NCBI RefSeq assembly: GCF_004210375.1
Contig: NC_134830.1
Location: 45,885,094-45,949,093 of the forward strand
Origin: Tachypleus tridentatus
Lineage: Eukaryota > Arthropoda > Merostomata > Xiphosura > Limulidae
Direction of reading: 5' to 3'
DNA: 64,000 bases
A model generated the notes under the pieces. It was not told where the DNA came from, searched no databases, and saw nothing but the letters and a program-made list of their open reading frames with translations. The translations under genes were made by a program, and so were the position numbers. Of the stretch, positions 26,301 to 39,800 are shown piece after piece; within the stretch, counting starts at the first letter, position 1; every line of letters starts with the position of its first letter.

Positions 26301-27852
26301 AAATGAAAGACCTATAAAACAAACAAAAACATGCTTTAGACTTTAAGCTTTCCAGTCTGGTGACATTATCTTTTTCTGCTTGTAAACCTGCATCCATAGA
26401 TATTAATGATGCATAGTTGAAACACAGGCACTTCATATGTAAAGCTTGATGGGCTTGTTTCATAAATTTACAACTTATCCTGAAGAAAAGTGCCCATGTG
26501 ACAATTTTTCATTACACCATTATGTAACAAGCAAGTTGCACTGACCTAAAGCCAGGATTCATAAACACTTGAAAGTGAAATACAATCAAAAGATCTAATG
26601 ATGTAAAGTGTAAATCTATTTTGCTGAAGAAATTCTGCAATTCAATGTTTTATATACCATTGAAGCTAATATAAATAATAACACATTACATTTTATTTTT
26701 TACATTTCCCCCAGTAATCCTTTTAGAATGATGTAGAACTGCTTTAAAAAGCTTCTCCTGTCATTTAAGCTAACGAAAGAATGAAGAACTGTTTGAAATT
26801 ACAGACATGAGTTTTTATAAAACAAAAAAGAATTTCCAAAGTAACTACAAAATTATCAAACATATAGAAAAACCAAATAATAATGTATTTTATACTTTAC
26901 TACTTTTATATAACAAAAAAATACAAAATTATGATACAGTTAAATAACTTTAGCAGTATATGGCTAAATAATATTCCTGACTTAGTAATTAAATGTTAGA
27001 TATTTAGAATCAACATTGGGAAGAGAGGGAGAATTCTTGCACCTGAGGTTGAGACATCATACCATTCTAACAACAAATCTTCCTAACTGTAAAAGCTGTA
27101 TCTTGTAACAAAATAATACTTAATCTGTCAGCAAACTCAAAATGAAACTAGTAATACAAACTACAGCATAAACTGAGTTTTGTTTGGATAATTTTGTTCT
27201 TTTTTGTGTCTAACGTCCAACCTTCCTAAAATCATACCTGTGATTCTAATGTCTTACCATTCTCAACACTCAAAACAAAACTATTAATTCAGGTACTTTG
27301 TTTAGAAATAAAATCATGCCATTAAATAATTTCATACAAGTATTTCTACCTTCAATCTAGTTTCAATGATGACATTTCAGGATCTGTATTAAGTTCTTCC
27401 TCAGGTTTGAGGAGTTAATTAAAAAGGGTTCTATAGATACGAAAGTGGCATGGTCCAGAGAGAAAGCTGGGAAAGAAAGGTTACATATGTGAGGCAGTAA
27501 GGTTCAATCTGTTCTTCCTAACTAGTGATTGAAACAGTGAACCTTGGTAGTGAGGCCTTGAGAATGTACTCTATTATTAATGTTGAGTTCTGATTAAAGT
27601 TAAGTCATTCTTAATCCAGTTTTACCTTTCCTTATAAAACAGTGTTCAATATTCTGATGGTTTCCAGTCTTTTCTCTAATAAACTTTCTTATAATATCAT
27701 TTTGAGATTATCTAGCATTATTTAATGTCTAATGTGTTCTTCCTATTGCATTTTATGACCCACATTGTACACCTGCTCAGCTATGGCTGATTTTTCAGGT
27801 TGTAATTCCTATTACGTCTTTCTGTAATGCAGTCTTCACAATAGCTCTCCTC

Positions 27853-27895
<43 letters not shown>

Positions 27896-30800
27896 AATAT
27901 TGAAGTTTGTTTTGGCTAAATATATCTTTAGAAATGCATGTAACTTATAATGTTAAATCAGCATTGTGAAATTCCCACCTACTCAGTAAAGTTGTAATAT
28001 ATTCTCGACTGTAAGAGTCAACAATGTAATGTGTGTATATGTAAATGGTAGTGTATTGTCAATATTGTTGCCTTAACTGAAATTTCTAAAAACACTCCTC
28101 TCAAGCTTATAAAATTAACCTACACAACATGCCAAGAGACAGCATATATTGTTGTTTTGCTACAGTTGGTATACTATAAACCTCATAAACTATAGCTGAG
28201 ATTAATGCTTATTAACTCGAAAGCTATAGATATTTGGCCAAGAACATTTCAAACTTTACAAACTGTTTAGCTTCAGTGGATTAATATCAGATGTAAGCAT
28301 CTTTACGAATACATTACATAATGTCAGCAGAGAAAAATTCATGTTATCAATGAAGAACTAGCTAGCATCCCATTAAGTGAATTGCACCTATGTGAACTCT
28401 AAATTAATTTGCTCATTGTGAACCCTTGATAAGATACTAAGGAAGTTCTGGATTGGGTGGAAGATCCAATATTGTTTGTAAGTTTGTAAAACATTTGTAT
28501 CTAAACTATTATTTATATATTAAAATATATTTAAGAAAAAAAACCTTGCATTAAAATCTTGTTGGCATAAAATCAATACATCTCTAGATTTAATAAACTT
28601 CTGCATTGAAATTACAATTTAACTCACTTGAAATCATCACACACAATATATTTTACAGTAACTGCATGCTACAATGCTACACTTTTAGTAGTGTTATACT
28701 GTTCCATCTAACATCCACTTTTTAAAAAGTATAATGCAAGCATAAAAACATTTTCATAATTTGTTTTCAAGCCACACTATCTGTTTATGCTCAATATAAC
28801 CAGAAAATTTGTTTTCATGCCACACTATCTGTTTATGCTCAATATAACCAGAAAATTTGTTTTCAAGCCACACTACCTCTTTATGCTCAATATAACCAGA
28901 AAATTTGTTTTCAAGCCACACTATCTCTTTATGCTCAATATAACCAGAAAATTTGTTTTCAAGCCACACTATCTGTTTATGCTCAATATAACCAGAAAAT
29001 TTGTTTTCATGCCACACTATCTGTTTATGCTCAATATAACCAGAAAATTTGTTTTCAAGCCACACTATCTCTTTATGCTCAATATAACCAGAAAATTTGT
29101 TTTCAAGCCACACTATCTGTTTATGCTCAATATAACCAGAAAATTTGTTTTCAAGCCACACTATCTGTTTATGCTCAATATAACCAGAAAACTTTTTAAA
29201 GAGACTATTTTCACTGTAGTGAGATGTTTAGATAGTCACATATAGTTTCAATAACTAAAATTACAGAAAAATTATTTATAATATACTGCAAGCTCTTGGT
29301 GAAGAAATGAGGCGATATTACAGTATGGTTCTAGATTTAGTGTGCTCATCAAATATAAGTTTAATTGCATAGCTTTAAGATAAGAGGTCAGAAGCTGAAA
29401 TGATAAAAAACTCACAACAATAACAAATGAAATACCCGTGTTTTGGAAATACATTTTTCAGCTATGGTTTTTCAGAGAAAGACGATTTATTTTTTATTTG
29501 AGCAAACTTAAGTATGGGCTATCCACACTAGCCATCCCTTATTTAGTGGTGACAGACTAAAAGAGAGAGAGCTAGTCAACACCACCCAATACTAACTCTT
29601 GGGTACTCTCTTACTAATAAATACTGGGATTGACTCTCACATTTATAGAAAGGGTGAGTATGTTCTATGATGGAATTTTGAGCTTACATCCCCCAGTTTA
29701 CAAAAGAGAAAAAACTATTTACAAATTCACAGTACATAAGACTTTTTACTATAAAGACTGACAACAAAATACTTTGTCACAAGCTGTATTTTGATGTAAA
29801 CAATGTAATAGTAAAAAATGATACCTATAAATGTTAAGTATTTTAATAATGTACAATATTTTAACTAAATGCACCTTTACATAAAACAATAACTTATAAA
29901 GTATGCATTGTTTTCATTCAGTGATAATTTTTTTTTTAAATATATATACAGTGAACCTATGTTTATTTCATTATTAACTACACAAGAAGGAGGATCCACT
30001 GTAATATAATTGAAGGGATTTTCTACTAATATTTGAAAATATACAATTTACTGGTTCTATAAATGATAAGGTGACCACATACAATCTCTCAAGACAGGAA
30101 CAAAGTAAACAAACACAGGGACCAGCTGCTAAATCACTGTGTGGTAGCAAACTAGAATATTTCTATATACAGTAAAAAGAGGGGAATATTTTCAATAAAC
30201 ACAGTGTTTTCATTCTTTCAATCAAAATTTGCCTGTAAGAACTCTAATGGTATCAAAATTCAGACATATTTTATATATTGGTTATTTACTGATTATGGCA
30301 AGAAAACAAGAGGACAGTTTCAGATTCTCATAAAATGACAATTCATAGTTTTATTGTCTTTAAAGTTGCTAAAATTAAACCAACCATCAATAAGGATAGA
30401 GGTAAAAGAGAAACCTGCTTATCTCTGAGTACCAACTTTTCTAAATGTTTGCATCTGTTGTATTTCATACAGTTTCTGTTCTCTTATTGCTTCCAGTGCT
30501 TTTATTAGATTGTATTGTGCAGATGTTCTGAAAATGAAACGGCACTTTTGATTTCTTTTGTTCTTTAATATTTTTGGACTCGAGAGGTGTCATTAACACC
30601 TTCTACTCAACAGAGCTGAAAGAAACTTAGTTTAAACTTACCTTAAAGTATCAAAGTTTCAGTTTAATTTTTTTTCTGTATAATTTTACTTAGTTTGTAA
30701 AATTTACAAAATATTGTTGTGAGATACTAGTTTGAAAATGTATTAAAATATTTCATCTTAGAATTTTAAATTTATATTGTTAATCAGAAAGTTACTTTTG

Positions 30801-33800
30801 TAATATATATTTCATTTTAATTTGCATTCACCAACATTTATTTTGACACTTATTTTGCCAACTGCAGTAGCTGACACTTCCAGCCATAAACCGTAAAAGC
30901 ATAAAAAAATTAAAATACAAAGATTTATCAGTGACACAAGTAGCATCATCATTAAGCTAGGATATTTTTGATAAAAATATTTCTGCTTGAGATCAGGTTA
31001 TACCCAATAAATATAAATTACTTTCAAAAGATAAGTTATTTTATTTGTGTATATTACTTGAAGGCAATAAACCAAATAACATAACATTATTAAGGACTTG
31101 AATCATCAGAAATTTTGCATTGCCAACTGCACTTGCTTTATCTTACTCAGTGTACTCAATATCATGTAATATAAGAACATTTCTGTAGATTTCAAACAAA
31201 TATAATTTTACTCAAAAACAGGATAGAGTAAATGTCTACAGAAACTCTAAAAAATTTGCTAAGATTTGTGGTTTGTTCTTAAATGTTCTAAACTTCCCAT
31301 CAGATATTAAACACTTCAGTTAGACACTATATCAAGAAACCATAAATTACCATTCAGATCACTTAACACACTTGAAATTGACACAGTTCTACCTAAACAC
31401 ATATACAAGAACTACTGTCAACTGCACTTCAGTAATAACTGTTCAGACCACATGCTGTGGCATCATATATGTATTCTTCTGTACAACATATTTATAGAAC
31501 TAACAATTTAGCAATCATTATTATCAGTGTGAGAAAATAATTTAAAATGTATAATAAACCTACTTCAATATACACTGACCAACTGGATGAAGCAAGAATT
31601 TTCCAATCAAGCCTTTTACCTAAATGTACATTAAGTTAAAACTGTGCCTTATAAAATAAAGCATTTATTGTTTTCATTCACAGATAAAACTTATATAGTC
31701 TCACTGAATAACACAATTTTTGGAATTGTCTTAGGGTGAATGTATGTTCATCCATTTCATTATTAATTACATAAACAAGGGGACTGACTCTAACATAATT
31801 GGAGGGAATAGCACCAACAGCTGATTAATGGTTTCAACATTTATATTTAAAATTTTACACTTTATAACTTTAAATTATTTTGAGCAGCCTATAAATTACG
31901 TACACATAAACTATAGAAATCTGCAATAACAAAAAGGACACGTTCATACTTCTTAATGGGATGTTTTGGTATAGTGGCGGAGACATATAAACTTAAATTT
32001 AATTGGTTTAAAATTAAAGAGCAAGTTAGTTGACCTGAAGAATGTGGGACGTGATGGTACAGAGGCTGGAGTCGAAGCAGAAATTGAATTGTTTTTTTGG
32101 ACATAAATGTCTTGAATCAAGTCTTGGGCTTCTTCAGTTGTTTCTTGAAGGAGGATCAAAAAATGGTCTGGTTCTGTTGGAGTAAGACCAGAAGAAGCAG
32201 GTGGAGCCATTCCCATTACAGGACTCTGATGATCGCTGGTTGATAAAGGATGCCTGGACACGTTACTATCTGAGTAATGATAAAATGTATTTATTAATTA
32301 CAATATGACATATATCAAATTAATTAAAAACCTAATGATGGCATAAACATATGTAGTGAGTTAAAAACTGATGAATTATAAAATCTAGTCAAATTAATTA
32401 ATCACTATCAACTATTACAAAAAACAAAAAAAACCTACCAAGCTTTAAAAAATAACCAAAAAACAATAAAGTTGCTTAAATAAATAAATAAATATATAAT
32501 GAAATAACTTTATTAATACAAAACAGCAAGAGGTAGACTGTATATTCAACTATAATTAGAAAATCATTTTAACTATGCAAGTTCGAAGAATTTGGTATTT
32601 TAATGTTTGATCACAAACTGCCTTTTGGAGAGTTTTGTCCAAAATGATTCTTTGGTTTTGCCTGGACAAGTTGCATATAAATAACCATATGTAAATCCAA
32701 CAAAGGCTGCTGAAGAAATTTTAAGCTTTTGTTTCAGTAACATTTTGAGTATGTCAGTCAACAAATTCTGCTGTAAAGGTTATTTGACTGTTTGTTGCAA
32801 GGTTTCCTTTACTTACCAAGAAGAAGTGCTGATAAATCTGTCTACAAATGCAATATATTACTTGATTTGAAATATACAGAAACCAATCTCTTGAATTTTA
32901 AATTTAAAATTTACAGCTTCCACTTTGTTGAGCACCATACCTACTTGAACTTGTTTCTAATACATATACGATGTGAAATAAATAAAAACCAAGTACAAAA
33001 CATTATTATATTGCTACAGTAACGTTTTACTGAATTTTAAAGCATTCAAATATATACAATTATCTCACAAAGCCTAAAACATTTTATTAAAAATTCCACC
33101 AACAGTTTTTATTACAGTAGCAACTGATTATAACAACAATAACAAAGGTAGCAATTACTCCTAAAACTAATAATGGATATAATTACATGCACACCTTTAG
33201 GTCTTTATATAACCTCAAATGTTACTTCTCTCTATATATTACATTGAAACCAAAGGAAGATAAGTCACAACAAGTATAAAACATTAAGGTGTTTTAAAGT
33301 TTATTCTTAAAAATATTTGCTGCATGAATCACATTTTATGATCTAACACTTTCCACACAAAAGAAAACTCATACTGTAATTCCAGAACAAAGTTTAAGTT
33401 CTAGCACATGTTTACAACCAAAGAAACTCATAAATTGAACACATTACTGTAAAATAGCTATTTCATGATTTTCTTTCCAGTCTTAATAATCCACATTTAT
33501 AAACAAGAACTGCTAACCAACACTTTGATAGACTTATTGACTTACCATAGCTAACAATTATCTCTGTTTATTTCAGAATTTTTTTAAATTCCATGATTAG
33601 TGTCAAGACTTAAAAAAAAGTTCATAATATTTAAACTGCAAAAAACAACATTAGCACATTTTGTATTCAATCATAAGTTTAAAAATAACAGATGTAAATG
33701 GTAACACCATAATGGAATGTTTGATAAACCATGTGGCACACTCATTTGATAAATAACATCGTCAAGAGAAACTATTACAGAGAAAGGCTGAAATATAACA

Positions 33801-36800
33801 ATAAACATTATATTTTTAAAATAATAAATATCAACTTAAAAAAACTGAGAATCTGAATGTTAAAAAATAACATTAATTACATCAGCAAAAAGTTGATATT
33901 ATTTAGTGTTGGGTGATTATTGAGAGGCTTTCTTTTAAAAACGTTTGCAATCTGTAGTTCCAGACTCTAAAAATGTTAAATGTTCTATATGTATGGGGTA
34001 GTCATTTTTCTCACTGAACAACTGGATACAAAACTTGAATGAATTACTTAGCTTACACCTTTCTTCCAAAACTTCCCATGTTCTCGTGTGCATGTAGATC
34101 TAAGGTGACATTTAGTTTTACTAATACAGGTAGCTTTAAAGTTACCATAATTGTATTTACATATAACCCACAAGTGCACAAGGAATGGATATAGAGTCTC
34201 TTTGGTTTTAAACATTTCTAATCGTAAGTGTTGATGTAAATACAAAAAACAGCTTAATTTGAGGGTAATATGTTTTGTATACATTATACACAAAAGATGG
34301 AAAAAAAACAATAACTCAGTTTTTTAGATGTTCAAATAAGCAAAATAAAATTCACAATCTATTACAAAGTAATGGTTATCTCTTTAATTTCTTACATTCT
34401 ATCACACAAAAATATTTAGCAAATAAAACAGAACCTCCTAAAAAGTTGCAAACTGCCTCAAAATACTTATAAATTCTTATTCCTTTCATGGGCAGAAAAA
34501 GTTATAAATTCAAATACAAAATTCAAAAATAATCAAATCACATTACTTACAAATTCAGCTATGTTCAATATTTACATCAACATTTAGAATTATGTTTAAC
34601 TCTCTCACCTCTGGGTATCTTTCACTACATGACTTTCCCTATAATAGCAATTCTTAAGAATGTTACTTTTTAAATGTGCATGCCACTCATTTTATTGTAC
34701 ATTCCAATATATTGTTACCATTTAAATCTGTTATTTCTAAACTTTCAACTGAATACAAAAACTCACTCAATGCTAATGTTTTACGTAGTTTGAATATTAT
34801 GAACTAATTTTTTTTACATGTTAATGCTGATTATGGAATTTAAAAAAGTTTCAAAACATATGTATTAAAGATATTTTTTGGTATTACTATGTTTTTAATA
34901 TTCATTACAAAACTTTGTTTTCCACATGATGAATAAGATAAAGATACACTTACAATGTCCAGTTTTAGAAGACACTCCAGCAATCTCAGAAAAAAAGTTC
35001 TGAATGAACAACAAAGCATCCTATAAAAAATTAGAAGGAATAATGCTTATGAAAAAGGAAAGACAATCTGTACCTTATAAGAGTCACGTTCAAAAGTTTA
35101 CATTTTAAACTATGATGTTCATGACAAAAATATTATCCTACATATTTTGGCTTAATCAGTACCTATTAATATGATAATCCTACACAGCAAATAATAAACC
35201 CACTTGATTAATATCGAACACCTAAGAAACAAAAAAAACAAAACAACTAATAACAGAAAAAGAAAATAAATTATGATGCATGTGTTAAGCCTAATGAACT
35301 ATTTTTCTTCCAATGGTTTGGAATTCATTATACTTTATAAACAACTTTAGGTCTTATTATAAGTGATAAATAACTGCAGTGATTTACCAGCTAAGTTCTT
35401 TCAGTGATCATGGTTCTATAGTATAAAAATGAGTTATGATTTAATGAAATATTTCTATTATTTAACGTAATCTTAAAATCACACTGAATACAATTAATGG
35501 CCTCAGAAACTGTGACTACATCACTGCATGACTGTTACACTAAAAAAGTTTTCAAGTAGGCTATATTTTATGTTCCTAACCCTGGAGGTTATCTAATACA
35601 TGTAGGTAAAAGATTTCAAAGACACATAAATTCAAGGTTAGTATAAATTATATGGACATTAACCCTGGTTTTAGTATTTCTTTACAGAAAAGCTATTAAA
35701 TCAAAAACAGTGATTTTAAAAATTTAGAAATGACACACAAAAAGTGTGATGTTTCATCATGACATAATATTACAACTAATCATCCAATTATGTAAGAGGA
35801 GAATAATGCACAACTCTTGCAAAGTTCCAGATGTCATGCCTTGCAAAAGGATTAAATATATTTATATATACTAACACTATGTATAATTTCAACACAAATT
35901 TTAAGTGCTTATGAAATTACAGTTTTGAACTTAGGAGGTCAAACCATTTTGATTAATGTATTTGACCACACCCAAGGTCTCACAGATTAATTTACTCTAA
36001 TCCCACCTAAAAGAATTTTAATTTGATGAAAGCTGGTAGAGACCTTGATAAGTAATAAAATCAAATCAGGTATATGTACCCCACAATTCTTATTAATTGG
36101 TTGGCTAGTTGATTTTGTGTTTTATGGCACAAAACAGCAAGGCTATCTGCGCCAAACACCGGTAAAAAGTTAAAATTAAAGTAAATTCAGTAAAATTCAT
36201 AAACAGAAATTAAGGTAAAATACAGTTTAAAAAACAACAAAAATAACATAAAACCAATGTTTACATCTATTCTACTTTAAGAGAAAAACTACAGTAATAC
36301 AAGTTGTAAAGGAATTACTGTAGCATAATTCTAATTATCATAACTCGTCAGGAAGACTAACAGGTAAGTACAAAAACCACCATCAGTCACCTGAAGTTGG
36401 TCTTTCCAGTCCTGGTTTCAAATTACTTGATGTTATGGTCATTTTATAATTTCAAATCGAACTAGATGGACTGTGATTCTTAAAAGGGAATCACATTAAA
36501 AAAGGTATAATTTATAAATTAAAAAACTTTAATGACATTAAAAAGAGAGGGAGTTGTTCAGTGATGGCATTAATCTTTATACTGAAAAGTGTGACACTCA
36601 AAACACAGTCATGAGGGACTTCAAGTTCCCGTAGGAAAGAATGGAAAAGTGTCAAACCCACAAGAATTTGGAATCTCCTGTCCATGAAAAAGTTTTAATA
36701 AAAATGGGCAAATGGCCATGTAACCCATATATATGGAGGTCTCACAAAATGCCATACCTCCATGTTGTATCATAAGCCTTCTCAATGTCAAAGAATATTG

Positions 36801-39800
36801 ATGCATGATGTTGTCATTTTAGAAATGCTTATCTGATCAATGTTTCAAGTCGAATCAGATGGTCCATGGTGGAGCATTGTCATTGGAACCCACACTGGAT
36901 GGACGAGAGGAGGTTGTTCGATTTGAGGAAGCAAACAAGATGAGCACTAACCATCCTCTCTAAAGCCTTACAGACAGCTCGTCAAAGCAACTGGACTGTA
37001 GTTTGAAAGAATCTTTGGATCCTTCCTAGGGTTAGAGAACGTAAGGACAATAGCCTGGCACCAGGCATCAGAAAAAACATTCTCCTGCCAGATCTGGTTA
37101 AAAACAATCAGAAGAATAACAAGAGAAGCAGGAGATAGATGATGCAGCATTTCATAATGTACATCATTAAGTTTGATTGATGTACTGTCAGACTCATGAA
37201 GGGCCAGTTTGAATTCCACCAGTGAAAATGAATGATTATAGTCATAGAAATAATCAGCTCAAAAGGAAAGTGGAAATCATTCTGCTCGAGTCTTGATGGC
37301 TAAGTAGGTGGAGGAAGAAGCAGAAGTGCTAGATACCCGGCAAAAGTTTTCACCTAGAGTATCAGCGATGTTTCGGGTATCAGCTACTTCCTGGCCATCA
37401 GAGAGAAAGATCGAGAGGGGGGACAGAATTATATTTGCCCACTGACCAAATATTGTCCCATATCAATTTGGAACCGGTGGTAGAAGATATGCTGATTGTA
37501 AACTTAATCCAAGATTCCTTCTGGTTTTGATGTCTTACCCACATAGCTGGAAAGTGATGTGGTTCGAGAGTGTGGGTTATCTATGGAAAGTATCCCAGGC
37601 CCGTTTTTTAGGTTTCCATGTCATGTGGCAGGCAGGATTCCACTACAAATGAGGATATCATGGAAAACGTGTCGAGGTTTTAGGAATACATTGAGTAGCT
37701 GCTTGTATAATACAGTCAGTTACTGCTGCCATACAGTCATCTACTGATGGCTTCAAGACAATGGCAGGATCAAGTTCTGCAAGAGCAGTGAAAGAGGGCC
37801 AGTTTGCCTGATTCAACTTCCACCTGGGCATGTGGGTCGTGTGGCATCAACCACAGCCAGTCTCTCTCAAAATTATAGGAAAATGATCACAACCTCATGG
37901 GTTATTGTCAATTCTCCATGAAAAATGGGAGAATAGTGAAGGGTAGCAAATTGAGAGATCAATAGCAGTAAAGGACAGATTAGATGCATCAAAATAAGTA
38001 GAAGAACCAGTATTGAAAAGGGAAAGGTTGTGATCAGAGAGCATACACTCTAGAGAGCAACCCCTCCTATCAATATCATCACTTCCCCAGAAGGGATGAT
38101 GTCCATTAAAGCCCCCCAGGATTAAAAAGGGAGATAGCAACTGTTCAATGAGAGCATCAAGATCTGATTGATCATATATCTTTCCAGACAACAGGTAGAG
38201 AGAACAAACAGTGATGGTATGACCCCAGGAAACACGGATGGCTTTGGCCTCCAAGGGTGTGTCAAGTGGCAAAGATAGGGTGGGCACATGCTGATCAACC
38301 AACAGTGCCACCCCTCCACGCATTCGTCCATCACACAACCTGTCATTTATGTGCAAAGAAAACTGCTGAAAGGTGACTGTATTGGTAGGTTTTAGAAAGA
38401 GTTCCTGTAAGGAAAGACATACAGGATGGTAGGAAGCAATCAGTATTTTGATGTGATCCAGAATAGAACATAAACCTTGACAGTTCCATTGTATCAAGGT
38501 GGCCATTTTTTATTTATGTGTAGGAGAACTGGGTGGAGAACCCTTCTGTTTATGACCATGTCTTTTTTCTTTACTGTCTTTATTCGAGGGAGGTCTATTA
38601 ACCTCCATGGATCCTTCCCTGGGTCGATTCAGCAGGTCTTTGCTGTTGGAAGAGGATTTCAGTGACTGAGGAAGTGAAGGAATGATTGTTTTGTATCTGG
38701 GGTGGGATTCTTTTAGAGGCATTGAGAGATCTATCTGCACTCCCACTGTAGTAGTGGAATAAAGTGTAGCAGTATACTTCCAAGATGAAGTGGTGGACAA
38801 CAACTTTCAAGCCTCAGGATAAGTAATGTTATGAATTGTTTTCAAATGCTGCACCTATTTCTCTCCAACCATTTAGGGCAAGAACAAAAGTAGGACAGGT
38901 GAGAGCCATTGCAATTGATGCAATGAGGGTCCTTTTTGACACTCATAGGCATCATGGTCCTTGCTACCACAACAAGCACACATCAAGGAAACACAACATG
39001 ACATCTTTGAGTGACCAAACCACTGACACTGGAAATATTGTAGAGGGTTTGGAATGTATGGTTGTACCTTGCAATTTAGATAACCTGCCTTGATGGTGGC
39101 AGGTGGATGTGGTGATGTATATATCAGAATGAGGATACTGGTCGGCATTGTAATTCCATCTTTCCGAGTGGAGATATGCCTCACTGCAGAAACTCTTTGA
39201 GTGGAGAAACCAGCGAGAATCTCTGACTCAGGAATATTCTTCAAATCCCTCTCAACAACAACTCCTCATAATGAATTCAAAGTAGCATGAGGTGTAACCT
39301 TAATAGGTATATCCCCAACTGCCTTTGAATGCAAGAGGAGTTCACTGTGTTGAGATGTGGATGTTTCCACCAATATGTCACCAGATCAAAGCTTCTTTAC
39401 TGAATTTGGAGAGCCAGCAAGTTCCTCTAGTCCCTTCTGAATGAAAAAGGGAGACATTTGCCCTAAAGGTTTGTCTGAAAAAAAATATAGGATAAGAAAA
39501 TGAGGTATAACAGGTGTTACAGATGTTGAAGATTGCTGTTCAGAATCTTCAAGATTTTGTCATTTACCTATAGACTGTTTTTCTACTAGTTTATTTAAGT
39601 TTTAATGTGGAGGATCCATAATAAAAAAAAGGAAATTTTGGTGCCCACTGACCCTATCCACCATGGAGCCTACTAGGGGATGCACTACAGTGTCAAACAA
39701 GGACACTGCAGCAATGCCAGTGTTTTTGAGCACTATACCCAACTGCCAGCATCAGATACAATATCTGATGAGAACATCCAACACTGGTACTTGGTTGAAC

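Larger units (their letters stand above)
26312..32034. other. 5.7-kb ATG2 intron between exons q and r
   Basis: It contains an AT microsatellite, a 48-bp minisatellite and a family 1 SINE, annotated separately, and one half of a diverged duplication (29889-30050 versus 31648-31830). No exon is needed here, because the flanking exons join in phase. Confidence 0.6.

Noticed and set aside
28754..29245. Repeat-protein genes of 135 and 152 residues on opposite strands
   Set aside because: Both frames arise from a 48-bp tandem array inside an ATG2 intron. There is no promoter, splice context or non-repeat domain.
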